A program made the position numbers and the translations under genes. DNA of 64,000 nt from Gonapodya prolifera JEL478. Taxonomy: Eukaryota > Monoblepharomycota > Monoblepharidomycetes > Monoblepharidales > Gonapodyaceae. Under the pieces are notes generated by a model, which was not told where the DNA came from, searched no databases, and saw nothing but the letters and a program-made list of their open reading frames with translations. The DNA lies in assembly GCA_001574975.1 (NCBI GenBank), contig KQ965742.1, positions 191,696-255,695 of the forward strand, read 5' to 3'. This document shows, in pieces, positions 34,093 through 47,326 of this stretch; the stretch's first letter is position 1; every line of letters starts with the position of its first letter.

Positions 34093-36904
34093 ATGGAAGA
34101 GGCCGCGGATCCTGCGGGAAACATTTCTCCCGACGTTGTCGATACCGGCGTTCAAAGCAGTGCGATCACGACAACGTTGTCCACCATAGCGACCAATTCA
34201 TCAACTGGCGATATCGTCGATGGCGGCAATGGGTCAACTGCGATGGACCTGGGAGAAGGCCCAAGCACGGTCGCAGATGTTGTTCCTGGCGGAGATGTCG
34301 TGCCAGCCCCAGGAACCAGCGATCCGACAGTGCAAACACCCAGCGTTTCAGTAACTGCGTCGGAGATTGATGGGAGTAGCGCTGCTTGTACAGGCGCTAT
34401 GGCATTGGAAGAGGCGCCGTTGATGGATGATAGCACCACCATTTCCAACGAGCTTGGAGCTCCTGCTGATGAAATTAGAACGCACCGACTCTTCTCCCTT
34501 GAAGAAATCGTCACAAGAATCCTCTTGGTCAGTTGGGAAGTCGTGTTTCGAAGCATGCACCTGCCAGAGATGCGCGTTGCGCTGCTCGACAGGAGCTTTG
34601 ATTCGTTGCCCTCGGACTACATCTAACAACACACGGCCGTCATTCTGTGCTCCAGCTCTCTGAACCGTCACTCCAAAGGACATGGCGACTTCGTGCAGTG
34701 TCTCGGACATTTCGGTGAGTGGTCAAGGCGACCTGGACCCGAACACAACCGACTCTCACACGATTCGCATCAAGTGCTGCCTCACATCGGACCATTTATC
34801 ATCTTCTGAAACCTCCGACGCCTTTAGCACCACTCTCCACTGGTGGAGGCTCTACTCAACCACATCAGCCTTCATCTTCCTTTCCAATTCTACTCGTACG
34901 TCTCTCCTCCAATTCCAACATCAGCTCATTGAAGTACCCTGCCACTTGGGACCGCTCCGCTGCACCGTTGTTTGCGGAAAAATACGTTAAGTATGCATGC
35001 CGGAGGGTCGTCGGTCCTCAAAGCGCGAACCCGATGTTGGAGTGGGGTGTTCTAGATGAGGGCTTTGGCGGCGGCTTCGATGTGTGGAGAAACGAGGTGA
35101 GCACGGCGTTTCGAGATGAAAACCGAAGCTGAGGAACTCAGTCTGAATGAACAATGACCATTGTTTGTTTCCAAAACGGTGCTGTTTCTGTGGAGCAAAT
35201 CGTTCGTGCTCCTTTATGGAATGTGGTAGTTTCCATTTTGCAAGCACCTGGGACGCTTATGGTATTTGTTTCACTAATTGTTTGTCGGTTTTAGGTGCAC
35301 ACTGTGTCTGATGTTTCGTTGGATCTCATTTTCTCTCGCCTGTGGTCGAGACCACTTCCAACATCCGATGTGGCAGCTGGAATCCCCCGATGGAGTATGG
35401 GTATTCCCCTACCTCCTATGAGGCCTGGCACTTTCGCGATGCGGAATGTCGAATGGTGAGTGGAACACGTTATAGTCCAATCCAAAATGTTAAATGTATC
35501 TTTATCCTCTCCAGCACACATCCCCATCACGCCGACCTGAATCTGTCAATCAAAGTGTCTCCTCTCAATCCCCCTGACTATTTCAGAATACGACCTCGCC
35601 ACCTCACACTATCCATGCGTCTTCTATTTTCGACAGCCCGTGGCCTCGCCGTCGCTCAGGCACCGCGATACAAGGATGTCGTTGGCCGGCGTGAGGTGCC
35701 TGCATCAGGCCCCAACAGTGTATCTCCGTCTCCACCAATCGTACCCTGGCCAGTTGCAGAAGGCACCCCTGTGTGGGATGGTCGATGTCGCCATATGCTT
35801 TCGGCAGGGGGAAAGTTGGGTCGCTATGTCATACAAGTCGGCGCTGTAGTGGCAGAACGGTCTCAGATTGAACTTCCAGTGACGCTCGCTGAACTTGTTG
35901 CGGATCCCTCCCAAGTCCCTCCAAACCAACGCCCTGCAGTATCAACACTAACACCTTCGGATCATGCAGTGGTGTCAAGTGGTGCGACGCAGTGGGTACC
36001 AGTAGTGTACTCGGTACACCATGCAGAAGACAAGGATGAAACGTCTGTGGCCAGAAAGAAGGTGCGAAGGGGTACTGGAATGGAGCGCCTCGCCAGATTG
36101 GTCAACGACAGTCTTGCGACGAATGGTTCGAGAAACGACAGCGCACTTTCTCCCACCGACGTATCCATGTTCGGGGCTCAATCAGGTGCCTCTCTATCCG
36201 CGCTTGGAACTGGAGTGGACCCTTCAGCTCTTGCCTTGCCTTTGTTGGTACCTGCTCGAGACACTTCTCAAGCAACGTCGGACAACGAAGGGGATGTGGA
36301 AGTCGATGCTGAAAGAGGACTTGTTGGCACGGAGGATGATGATCGCGACGGTGATAACGATGACACGGAGGGGGAATTCGCTGGAAGAAAGGCGTCGGTG
36401 GAACATCCCCGATCCTCGTTATCTGATACACCTAATTGCACTTCCGCGGATGCACCGTCGCCGCCAGCCAAAGCCTGTCGAGTTGCTCGAACAGTGCTGG
36501 TGGTGATGTGCAAAAAGGAGAAAGATAAAGACAGGGAGAAGAGTGATCGTGACAAAGGAAAGGAGCATCGCGCAGAACGTGATCGAGACCGCTCAGAGGC
36601 TTCCAGTCGAAAGACGGATGTGGTGCAGGCAAATGGTCCTGCTAGACCAGCAAACGAGGGGACTGGTTCCTCATCTGTTGAAACCGAGCTGCCAACACGG
36701 CCGGTTACTGCAACAATTGGGGTGCAAACGGACTCATGGCATGACGACGTCACGCCAACACACAAAGACATTCGCGAAAGGGTTTCTTCCCCTGTGCCTC
36801 AAATGTTATCATTACCTATTGCATTACTTCTCGCATTTACAAGCGCACTAGCGGTTCTAATGGGTGTGATTGTTGGCATCGCAATTGGAAAGGGTATACA
36901 ATAG
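34093..36904 (+). CDS. Uncharacterised protein with C-terminal membrane anchor
   Basis: Family not recognised. The N-terminal exon from ATG 34093 is low-complexity Ser/Thr/Asp/Gly. A middle exon ends FDVWRNE and splices in phase (intron 35097-35293) to VHTVSDVSLDLIFSRLWSRP, and the donor near 35456 leads in phase into the last large exon. That exon has an acidic stretch (EDDDRDGDNDDTEGE), a highly charged Lys/Arg/Glu/Asp helix (KEKDKDREKSDRDKGKEHRA) and a hydrophobic tail LPIALLLAFTSALAVLMGVI followed by nine residues, the pattern of a tail anchor. Splicing between about 34500 and 34720 is unresolved, so the model is provisional. A sterol-transfer GRAM/VASt protein was considered from the layout but the domains could not be shown. 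Confidence 0.5.
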
Positions 36905-37058
36905 ATAATTTGTATAACACTGCCATGATTGGTGGTGCATTTTGTTCGAAAAAAGTGTTTTGGGTTCTATTGACGGACAAGAAGAACATCAGACCACATT
37001 CCAAAGGTATTGTGAGGGCCCCCCTGCGAATGAGAGAAACAGAATCGTTGGTGTTCTG

Positions 37059-38675
37059 CTACGTGGAGGCACACCGAAAGAGATTCACCTCAGGTCTAGC
37101 TTCGTACCACTTGCACACGCTATCGATGTCCTTCTTTTTTCGCTCCCAGTTTTGCTTGTAAGATTCACCCTTGCCGCCAGGGATTGGGTCATTAATGTCG
37201 ATTGGGGACATGTAGTTGAGCGCCATCAAAACTCCTGGGGAAATTCCAAAGGATCAGCTCTGGAACTGGGGGAACCGAAATTACAGTGTGCAACGAACCC
37301 TCATACGCTCTGTACTTGAATTGCGAAATATATTCCAGTGTTTCGCGGCATGGTTGACCCGCCCTCTTCATTGCGATGGGCCAACTGTAACAGAATGGAA
37401 GAGGTGAGCGGAAGGTTGAATCCGTGAAGACCCGTGGAGAGGTACTGACAATTCTATAATGACGTATTGGATTCTCTGATTCGTCAACAGTTCGTTCATC
37501 CCCTGCAGCACGAAGCCATCGAAGCCTTGTGTGTCAATCTTGACCATGAATATCTGTGTGACATCCGTTTCCATGGAGATTAGTCGCATTGAAAGGGTGA
37601 GAAGACACGAGAACTCACGTCGTCAGCATTGTCTTTCAAGAACGTGTCCAGATTCGTCGATTTGACGATCATGTCGAATTTGGTGTTCTGCAAAATGGCA
37701 TTGTTTCCAATTGAGCACTTTCTTTCCGAGCTAAAGATTCGCTCACCCGATAAGCATCAATCTCGCCCTCGTTCAGTGAGCCCGCGTGGTCGCCCGTACC
37801 TCCTGCTCCATGAAACTCTAGTTCGCCATCGGGCTGGGCTCCCATGGCGAGCTGGGACAGTTCGATACGCGCGACAGCATCTGGAGACTGGGAAACAAGC
37901 GTTATATGCTGTTTGGAATCATAATTGGTTGAGGCGTACCGATTCCTTGGCTTGTTCCAAATGCTTCAAACATCTTGCGTGATTCTAGGACACTAGTGTC
38001 AGGGTAGATCGCCGAATCCATACTGAAACAAGTTGCTCACCGTAGGCGAAGGTTCAAAGCAGTACACCTTCTTCCACGGTTTCGTCTGAGCAGCCCATAA
38101 ACATTGGGAGCAATCTGCAGTGGTGGGAAAGGTATGCTGAAGGAGTCACCAGCCGCAAGCGTTTGACGCACCAACCATACGACCCAATTTCCACTACGAT
38201 GGAGGTTTCGGGTGTTTGGTGATCCTTGATCAGATGCGACCACATCGCACTTCACATGATAGTGCCAAGAATTCACCAACCACACTCCGTCGATCAGAAT
38301 CGCGGCGAAAACTCACTCCGCATTCCATTGTCCATGAGGCATGAATGAAAACTTTTCGTACTCGCGCGCCTTGGACAGTTTCCAGGGATTCTTGCGGAAC
38401 TTGTTCCCTGGTTGTTCAGCAGGAGGCGATTCTAGCAGTACTTGCTCCGTGCTGCTCGATTGGGCAGAGCCGGCATGGATAGGAATCGAGGCGGGAGGGT
38501 GTGCTGCTGCTGCAGGTGGTGAAGACGGTTGATCTTGAGGTAAATTTGTTGGCGCTCCAACGAGCCGAACAGATGCATGGTCAAAGAGGAACTGGGGGAG
38601 GTATCGACCGATACAAAAGAACACGATGATGCCGAGAATGAGGGATCCCAGTCGACCTTTCTGGACGGGGCTCAT
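37059..38675 (-). CDS. Type II membrane FkbM-family methyltransferase
   Basis: S-adenosylmethionine-dependent O-methyltransferase of the FkbM family, often acting on glycans. The N-terminus is MSPVQKGRLGSLILGIIVFF, a signal anchor placing the catalytic part in the Golgi or ER lumen, followed by a Pro/Ala/Ser stalk. After the first intron (donor near 38316, acceptor gtgaag) comes MWSHLIKDHQTPETSIVVEI with GS, the SAM-binding strand, then KKVYCFEPSP (acidic residue after the second strand), FDMIVKSTNLDTFLKDN, and FMVKIDTQGFDGFVLQGM, the FkbM signature, and VIIEL. The tail ends MSPIDINDPIPGGKG...LFRCAST. Methyl acceptor unknown; a glycan is likely given location. Confidence 0.82.
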
Positions 38676-39618
38676 TTCGAAGCAGCGGCACTGTGGTCAG
38701 TTCGCTCAATAGAGTGCGGTCAGGTGTTGTCGTCTGATTGTACACAAATCGATGGTGAAAGCGACTTTGACTTCGCCAATTATATGCAGGCTATGTAAAT
38801 CGTTCGATGACGTTGTTTCGCGCTGCGGCACGGAAGACCATATTGCGGTCTGAGAAGGCGTGGTGAATGTGATAACCTGGTCATCTCATTCTTGGACCGT
38901 AAGAAGTATTTTTGGGGGGCAGTCTTGCTTTCAATTTTATTTCCTGGGACAAATCCCCCGCGACTGATTCCGCGAGACAATGGAAATTGAAATGAGACAA
39001 AGCCTTCCACGAAGCCTTCACTGGAGAGATTTCAGGAGTTATTCTAGGTGGGGGGGGGGGGGGGGGGGTGAAAGAGGACGAGGGAGCCCCAGTGGACAAG
39101 ACACTCTGTTAGGAGACGGTGGAAAGAGTTGTGTGAGGCCCCGCGAGACAACAGTGGGGGGTATGGTTGACGTCAGTGTTGCCGATATAATGTGGTTTTG
39201 CATTTGATGTGCATTCTGAGATGTGTTCTCGATTGTAGAGTTTGATGTGATTCGCAAAAATGGAGCTGAAAAGGTGGATTGCTTTGCGCATCAATCATTA
39301 GCCAACGAGAAACCGCGATTTAGTTATTTATTGTGATCAGTGGTATGTTGTTGCCACACCGTGAGGACCAACCTATTACGATGCTTTGTAAAGTTCATGC
39401 CAAACCTCTACTTTTCGACGCATTGCTTCACCATTTTAAACCCCTATTTCGTGAACGCCAGGCAGTCCGAATAAATTTCAAGCGCGGTACGAGAAGGTTT
39501 TCATTTCGGTGAATCGGGGCAGGGCACGTGCCTCTTACATTCGACAGATCCCACGTGCGTGGCGCCATTCACAGGAAGATCTTGGTGCCACACCCACCCT
39601 CCGTCCACATTCGTTGCG
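38676..39618. promoter_or_regulatory. Divergent intergenic region with a 19-G tract
   Basis: About 940 bp separating the FkbM gene (minus) from the PB1-SH3 gene (plus), so it should hold both promoters. It contains an uninterrupted run of 19 G at 39050-39068. No supported coding sequence: the short ORFs are proline or serine rich only because of the tract. No TATA box or other factor site could be assigned with confidence. Confidence 0.5.
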
Positions 39619-42189
39619 ATGGGCCTTCCTGTGCGATGCTTCTACGGCAGCGGCGTCAAAGTCGTCGTGTTGCAAGTGAATCGCTGCGTTCTACCTTTGC
39701 CTGACCCGAATCTGAAAGCCTGTTGCCCTGTCAGGATCACCCTCCCTCATTTGAAGCGTTTGTCTCTGTCCTTCTGAATCGAATCAAAGCGCTCAATGGT
39801 CGTCGCGACGGTCTGGAGATCAAGTTCGTGGAGGGGTACACGCCAGGAGTGGGTCGATCATCGAGCACAGTTTTGCGTCCACATGCTACACCTTGAACTG
39901 TTGCAGGCCAAAATTGATGATTCGGTCATACTGGTGGACCTAGAGGAAGATTCGGATTTGGAATTGTTCCTCCAAACGCCGGGTGAAAAAGCGGTCGTCA
40001 TAACCACCACAGTGAGCTTTCCCGCTGTTCGGTCAAGACCATCCCAACAACGATATGAATCGCACTCTGCAATAGCAATCCTCCGGAGATAGCCCAATGG
40101 ACCGTCACAATTCTGTCCAGTCGGCCAATCACAGCACAAGTTCCATTCAGTCCGGGAACGATCGTGGGAACGCTCCCGCATCCACTGGGTATGGCAACGA
40201 GCGTGGAAACAGCCCCCCATCAAATGGGTATGGCAACGATCGTAGCAACGTGCCCCTATCCGTCGGCTATGTCAACGACCGTAACCATGCGCCCCCTTCT
40301 GTCGGTTATGGCAACGATCGCAACAATGCGCCCCAGTCCGTTGAGTATGGCAATGACCACCAGGGCAGCATGGACCGCCATGGTTACCCCTCGTCCGCGA
40401 ACTATGGCAACGCGCGTCAAGGCAACATGCACCCATCTGTGAATTCGTTCTCTACTGTTCCGTCTGCCGTATTCTCCTCCTATGACTCTGGGAGTACCAC
40501 TCTCGATTTGACAACAGTGGGTTTTCCTTCGCCGGGAGGTGAAAAGGCAAGCTCGCCCGCCACAACACTCGGAAGTGGTGGAAGCGGACCCGTCCAACCC
40601 GCCATGCACCTGCCGCCCAGTGCTGAAGATTCTCCTCGTGTTGTTGACCAGACGGTAAGCTTACCCGTGCTGCGCAACTTTTCGCCAAAGCAGGACGACG
40701 AGATTCGGTTGAACGTTGGGGATGTGGTTCAAGTTTGGGAGGAGTACAATGATAGCTGGTGCAAAGGGTTGAACGTGACGACAAACAGGATGGGGATGTT
40801 TCCAGGAGGATGCGTGGCTCCACGGGTACTGGTGTCTCCTCGGCCCAAAGAGTGAGCAACCATTGTCGCACGTACGTTGACGAGCATCCTAACATCAAAT
40901 GCCAGGCCTGTACCAGTAAACCCTTATCTAAACAGTCAACCGGAACGATCACGAACCCCGCAGAGACCTGCGGATGGGTCCCCGCAGAGACCTGTTGATC
41001 GGTTTGCACAAATGAACCACATCGTCGATCCCCACCAACAAGCGCAGCAGCAATATCGAAACGCCCCTCCACCAGCGTTCGCACCTCCTGTGCCCAATTA
41101 CAATCAGACTCCGCCAACGTCCCGAACCATGTATGACGACAGCCCTCCGCCTATGGAAACTCGCTTCCGCGATAATGCAAGCAACTCGTACCAGCCAGCC
41201 ACAGTGCCATACTACAGCATTGCGCCAATCACGGCCGAAAACAGCCCTCGCATCGCGCCCCAATCACCGCCTCTTCCACAACAACACTCGCTTCGCGGGG
41301 GCCCTATCATTCCACCAACGTCGACTTGGTCGATTGACAGCACCCAGTACCGGGACGCGGCACTGTCGCAACCAGAGTTTCCCACCATATTGGTTCCATT
41401 CAAGTTCCCCAGCGGAGTGAAGAAGCCGTTCGAGTTGGTGTTCAAGCCGTCGACCCACGAAACGAACAACTGGCCCTTCACACGGCCTGACTGGACGGTA
41501 CAGCGGAGCTGGCCGTACAGAGAAATGTTTGACGGCAAGAATCTCTCCGTCATGTACTCCCCAACCGCTGGAATAGACAAGTTGAAGAAGCAATACCCCG
41601 ACTCGCATCTCTTACACTTTGTAGGTGTTTCATCGCTGAAGATTGATGCTTGGATGAACGCTTACAAGGTGCAATTGATGCAGATGTTCGTGCTCTCTAA
41701 CAAGGACTTATACAAAATCGCAGAGAAGAACTTCCCCGGCAAGAATAAGTCACGTAGGTACTTTGTCGCCAAATCGGGACGTCGGTTTGGTTGAACTCCA
41801 ACGCGCATTGGAACAGATTTCCACCAAGCCGACGTCAATATCTTCCTCAAATACTTCCCCATGCCCATCGAGGTAGCTACGTTTACGGGTCCTACTGATA
41901 ATCCGCGAAATGTTCTTTTTCAATTGTACGTCATTCGGCTGACGGGAGAACCATATGAAGGTGAAGTCAAGGGCAGATTCTTCAAAGCCATGTTCGAGCT
42001 CGTTTCGCGTGGTGAATGGGGAAGCAGTGAGTGCCTTCCTCCTTCGATTCAGCTTCAGAACGGTCTGTAAGCGGAGTTTGTTCAGCCCATCTTCGGTCCG
42101 ATTCGTCATCGTCGGTTGTTAAAGAGGCGAAGGAGCAGAAGGAGAGCGCTGTGGGAAAGAGTAAAGCTGCTCTTTTTACCATGTTTTGA
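39619..42189 (+). CDS. PB1-SH3 scaffold-like protein with 13-residue repeats
   Basis: The start MGLPVRCFYGSGVKVVVLQ splices in phase to DHPPSFEAFVSVLLNRIKAL and NGRRDGLEIKF, then AKIDDSVILVDLEEDSDLEL: a PB1-type fold with its acidic OPCA-like loop. After ACA|gtgagc ... tag|CAA the frame continues through Asn/Ser-rich repeats to an SH3 domain (PVLRNFSPKQDDEIRLNVGD, DSWCKGLNVTTNRMGMFPGG). A Pro/Gln/Asn-rich linker follows, then a well-ordered C-terminal region (LVPFKFPSGVKKPFELVFKP, WTVQRSWPYREMF, FHQADVNIFLKYFPMPIEVA, LYVIRLTGEPYEGEVKGRFF) that I do not recognise. The last exon ends GKSKAALFTMF. PB1 and SH3 suggest a signalling scaffold, as in polarity or NADPH-oxidase proteins, but no PX domain is present. 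Confidence 0.75.
40154..40348 (+). repeat. Five 39-bp coding repeats in the PB1-SH3 gene
   Basis: Five consecutive 13-residue units with consensus G-N-D-R-x-N-x-P-x-S-x-G-Y (for example GNDRGNAPASTGY, GNERGNSPPSNGY, GNDRSNVPLSVGY), followed by two degenerate copies (GNDHQG..., GNARQG...). The DNA period is 39 bp. Unit sequences have diverged at synonymous and replacement sites, so the array is not brand new. It lies in a disordered linker between the PB1 and SH3 domains. Confidence 0.85.
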
Positions 42190-42358
42190 GATCGCATATG
42201 GACTTTCTTGCATTTATTTATTTTGAGGATCACATTCCAATGAAAATGATTTCGGGGATTCGGTAAATAGAATGTCATAATATTCGTACGAAAGAGATAC
42301 CAGCTTCATTACTCGTTACTCTAGAGATAAATTATACAATACGTAGTCCAACTAGACG

Positions 42359-45300
42359 TTAAACCGGGTTTAGTTGCTCCCGGCTTTCGTCCGCTTGGCG
42401 AGCAGCGGGTGGTCGAGTTAAGCCCAGCTCTCCCTCATCTCTCTTCTTTTCGAGCCAATTCTGTTCGACCAGATAGTATACGACGCCACATGCTTTCACC
42501 AGGGCGAAAGCGGTTGTCTGTTGTGGTAGATTGATCAGTCGAGATAAAGTCACGTATATCCACTTTTGCTCGTCTTACATACCATGAAGAATACAAATGA
42601 AAGATACGGATTCCTGGAAGAACGACGTTATTCACCATCTTTAATTTGCGCACGACACAACGTACCAGTTCAGTGGGAACCTAGATAGGATGGACTCATT
42701 CGTGAGAACGAGAATGAGCAGAACGTTGGAAGCAATCCAAGTGAGCACGAAGTTTGTGCGGTACATCTAGAGGCGATATCGGCCATGTGGGTTATCACCC
42801 ATCATCTACTCATATCATTCAAGCGCAAACTCACTCTATACTCGTCCTCTCTCGTCGCAACAGGGGGAGGTGCGCTCTCCTTCTCTGTCGTCGACGCTGC
42901 TTGACTTAGTGCGCTCAAAAATATGCCGTAATGCTCGTTTGCTTCGGCGGCATTCGAAGTGTCAGGTAGCTCGACTACAGCAGTGTCTTTTGAGATAACA
43001 ACTTGTGGGAGTTCAGACGGCGGTGCCACTTCCGGTCGGTTACCCCAGGATACGTCGTGCAGGTTGCAGAAAGCGTAAATGAGAAGTACGTTGATGTACA
43101 AAGGTGTGAGTAAAGTGTATTGAACTAGAACGTATGTTGATTAAAATGTGATTGGGGTTCAAAAATAGAGATGAGTACCCACCGAAGCTTGTCAGACAGT
43201 GCGCAATATCCAGAAACATCGCGCTTGCGAAGAAATATAGACCGTATGTAGCGAGAAGGGCAATAATAAGGTTGAAGAATCCCACACTCTGATACAAAAC
43301 ATTGCTTTGAATTTCGCCATGAGACACAAGAACTTTCAAACTCACCCCGGCCGAAATTCCGATTGAATAGTCTTGGAACGTCCGCACGGCAACCCAAATG
43401 ATGCAATAAACAAAGAACCACATAAGAACAGCCCACAGAATAGTAGTAAACTGGTACAATCTACGATTGCCTTGTGGGCGATTACCAAGTGATGCAACAA
43501 GCTGAGAAAACGATGAAGGTGTGAAAATATCTCCACAGAATGCACACATGAGAGCACAACTCACTTGGAGAACAATGGCAGCAAGGTACACCTGATTCAA
43601 CACCTGATAGAACCATTGCCCGACACTGCAAAAAGTTATTCAATCGATTGCCGAGCGGTGCCAGTATGTGGCATGGCACCGTTACTCACTTCCCAAACGC
43701 AAACCCTGCTTGAGAATTTTGTCGAAGCACAAAATAATACGTGAGGTAAAAGCTTGACTGAAGAAAGGCATTAAAAGTTGTTCATTTGCAACAACCATGA
43801 AACGAGCAACTCACAATTTCGAACCATTGCCAGATGAAGCAAATCCACTGATAGACGACAGATACCATGAAGGCGATCTTGCGGTAGTACGTATGCTCGC
43901 TCTTAAAAAAGTCCCTCCAATTTCTTTGGTTTATAAGAAATGAACGTTTGATTTGTCATCTCAGGTGCAATATCATGTGACGACCCTTACATTAAAGTGT
44001 AGAGTGCCGCGAACACACTCCCATTGATCCACCGCCGCCGTTGAAGAACCATCTCGTGTACGGTAGAAGGGACGTCAGTGGCGGCTTTGGCGTCCTTAAC
44101 GTATCGAAGAAGCCAACGACTGTTGATCTAGACAGCGGCAGAAGATGAGAAGACTGGGGTGTTTAGGTAGAGTTCGCAGGAATCTCACCTTTGACACCAA
44201 CTCAAAACACAGAATGCGATCCTCCGCGAGGTACATGTTGTTTTTGAAGACCCCTCCCTTGGCTTTTCCGTTCATGATATCTTCACCCTGCACGTCATCG
44301 TTCATCCACAGGACTTTAAAGACGATGGAGGATCACGTCAACATACCTTGAAATAAGATGCGAGAGGACCTCTTCCTGGCGAAGTATTCTGTAATGCGAC
44401 CCATCTGTATGCGGAGAACGCTCCAGGAAGCACCGAGATGTAGCCAAATGAGCTTTCAAGAGCCTTGTCGAGCATATTTGCCATCTTGTCTATATATGAC
44501 CAACATGTAAACGTTAGATTCACCCAACATGACTCCACTCGGCAGATAAACTAACACTCAAAGTTTTGGGCAGCAACCAATGGGTTCTTGAGTAAACCAA
44601 CAACCGTAGTATCAACCTACACCAAGAAATTCCATCAGTATAAGCTGCATATCTGAAGTTTCGAAGACGACGATTCACCATAATTTCCCCGCAGACTCCT
44701 CCAATATGTGGGTGCCGGTCAAACGCCTTCCAGAAGTGGTACAGGGAGTGGGCCAGCGGCCGAGTGCCCACGTCCACGAGCATGCACACATTTGGGCGGA
44801 TGATTTCGCATACTCCTTCGAAGAACCATCTGCCAAGTGATGGATGAACGAGCAGCTCTCGAGGAAGTACTGATGTATATTAAACGAACCTGTGGGAGTT
44901 GATCTTCCTCTGGTTTTGCTCTTTCAGCACAAACACTGTCTGTACTGGAACTCCTGAAGGGATAGGGGCGTACGTGGTTGGGTCTAAAGTGAGCTGGGTA
45001 GTGTTTTCAAACACATGGGCTACTACTGGAGTATCTGCCACAGTGGACTGAGCGAGGGTGTCCTGATAGATGCCGAGCGCGCCCATAGCTGCGAGAGTCG
45101 ACGGGTGGATGGACTTCCGCCCACTATGGAGGGTATTGTTTAAAATATGGTTTTGGTCAGAGAAAGAGGCACATAAAAGAACGAGGACACCGTGCTTACT
45201 CAGCGACCACCACAAGCACAATCTTGGTCCATGAGTCCGTCGCACCCCACATGGGGCTGCTCGCTCGGCTTGTTAGGTTGCGTATCTCGCTGATCAGAGC

Positions 45301-46224
45301 GCTCTAAAGAAAAAGTTGTGTGAAATTGAATGTCGACGACGAAGCCGGTGAGACTTACGATAGTCCGCGTGAGTAGACGAACATCTTCGTTGTACAGAGT
45401 CACACCTGTTGACGCGTGAAGAAAATGGAGAAAAATCATTTCGCCGTGAGTTCATCAGCACCCATTCGGGCGGTGAGAACATTCCCGTGTCACTCTTTCG
45501 CGCCACACTTACAAATCGCGAGCTCGATTTCACGTCCCAGCAGCTGTGGTCTCAGGGTGTAGCCTTTGCGTGGAAAGAGGCGCGGAGCGCACGTTGCCGC
45601 TACGAATTGCAAAACGTCGCGCATGAAAATACGAGCGTTAGGTCAAAGGATAACATTGGAAAGGGAAAGGGAAAGAAGGAGCAGCGTTCGCACACGAACA
45701 CCACGTGCATCCCTGCGCCTTGGAACACGGCAAACGTCTAAACCGCACAACGACCAAATTTTCCTTATCCCTCCCCCTTTTCTGTATCGTAATCACGCAC
45801 CGGTATACCGCAACTTGGACCCCTCGTCTCCAGGCATCACACTTTCCCCAATGCTCTCCCACAGTCTGGGAGGCACGGGAACCTCGATCTCCACGATCCC
45901 ATCACGCAGGTTCACGTTCTGTCGCGCCGTTTTCCGTCTTCGGAACAGTGTTGCATGCTGCGTTGGGTCCAGCACCGCAGGTGCTTCCACCCCTTCGAGG
46001 TCGTCGGGATCAATCTCCACCACATTGGAAGAGTACGGCGCGACGTGGTCGGGTGACGCCTGCGAGGGCCCTGGTGGGGCCAGAAGGGCGGGAGAAGGGT
46101 TCGAAGGGGCAGCTGCTGAAGTTGGTGGTGCCGTTGGGGTGGGGGGCGCCGAAACGGGCGCCGCCGGGGACGATGCCGCGTATGGCGCGCCTTCGGGGGA
46201 CGAAGGATACGTGGGGGTGGACAT
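42359..46224 (-). CDS. CHS: Chitin synthase, division 1 (class I-III type)
   Basis: Plasma-membrane processive glycosyltransferase polymerising chitin from UDP-GlcNAc. About a dozen exons. The N-terminal exon from ATG 46224 is Pro/Ala-rich, then [19 protein letters not shown] and VPVPPRLW. Further exons give [130 protein letters not shown] and the catalytic QRRRWINGS. Six or more membrane helices follow. The last two introns splice to [20 protein letters not shown] and the stop. All hallmark motifs (CVTLYNE, EDR, QRRRW) are intact; there is no myosin motor or cytochrome-b5 part, so it is not class IV-VII. Confidence 0.93.
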
Positions 46225-46622
46225 GGTACCGCGGACACACGTCAATCGAGCGTGAAGATGTGTGGCGTTGACAAATATAATTAATTGCTGAGGATACAGC
46301 TTTTGATTGCATACACTTCGCATACACTTCCTTTATTTCTTCTCTCCTGACTTAATTGAGCTCTCAGATCAACTCCACATGATCGCCACACCTTTACATG
46401 GAAGAAAAAATGCTACTGGTGCATACGGAAGCATCCCACACCGGACTCCACCGGGATGCCATTGGAGCGCGGAGCCTTTCGTTGCTGAGGTCGGTTACCC
46501 GGTTGAAACTCGCAAACAAACCTTACCACTCCACGAATGACCCCTTTGCTTATCGTGGACACCCAACTCTGGGAGCCATAGAAGGTAGACGCATCACACA
46601 GGTAACAGAGCTTGACCGCTGA

Positions 46623-47326
46623 TCACCAAAACAGAAGTCCATCGATACGCGAACCAGCCTCCCTCCACAAAACCCACCACGCAAATGCGTGTGCGGTGCC
46701 AAATGCCCACCCCGCTGCCGTCTGGCCCCAAGTGTGGTGACCCAATCGGACCCGAGACCACGCAACTGCAAGCCAAGCAACCGACACCGCAAAAGCGGTG
46801 ACCATCGCCGGTGTGCTAGGGGTGGGATCCGAAGGGGGAACACTGGCCGGAATAGTCATCACAAGAGTTATAGTGATGTATGAGGAAAAGAAGGCCGTGG
46901 ATTGGGAGTGCGATGATGGCATTGCGTAGGCCTCCGCTGACATAAGGGCGTGCGTGAGGTCTACAAGTGGTGTCACCAAGCGGGGGAGGTGCTTCTCCCA
47001 GCCACGTCGATTGTCTCTTTCTTCCTTCTTCTTGGATTTCGAAGAAGAGGGTGGACGTGGAACGCGAAACGCAAGTTTAAGAATTTTGGCTAAGATTGCC
47101 GAGGATGTCCCACCAGCTACCACGTAGAGAGGGTGGAGGGTGTGAAAATAGAGCGCTCCCACAATGACGGCGAGGATTGAGAGTGATACAACGATGTACT
47201 TGACCTATGTTAATCGAGAACATTCAAGCCCTACTGGAAGGCTCCATCGACAGGAGGATGATGGTCACTTACATCTTTAAGAACAATCAAGGCAACTTGT
47301 CTAATAGTTCCAGAGATTCGATTCAT
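46623..47326 (-). CDS. CAX4: PAP2-type lipid phosphatase, dolichyl-diphosphatase-like
   Basis: Two exons (47326-47273 and 47204-46623) give 211 residues. Three PAP2 motifs are visible: KILKLAFRVPRP (K-x6-RP), MPSSHSQ, and SRVRLGHHTWGQ. The Gln in HTWGQ, where most PAP2 enzymes have Asp, is typical of dolichyl pyrophosphate phosphatases such as yeast Cax4, which recycle dolichol after N-glycosylation at the ER. The start ATG 47326 (MNRISGTIRQVALIVLKD) is followed in phase by VKYIVVSLSILAVIVGAL, a membrane helix. The chain is a little shorter than Cax4 and has a lysine/arginine-rich insertion (SKSKKKEERDNRRG) between motifs one and two. Assignment to the dolichol branch is probable, not proven. 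Confidence 0.78.

Noticed and set aside
34440-35340. Idea that the 34-37 kb gene is a GRAM/VASt sterol-transfer protein
   Set aside because: Layout and C-terminal anchor fit, but no GRAM or VASt motif could be read in any frame or splice combination.
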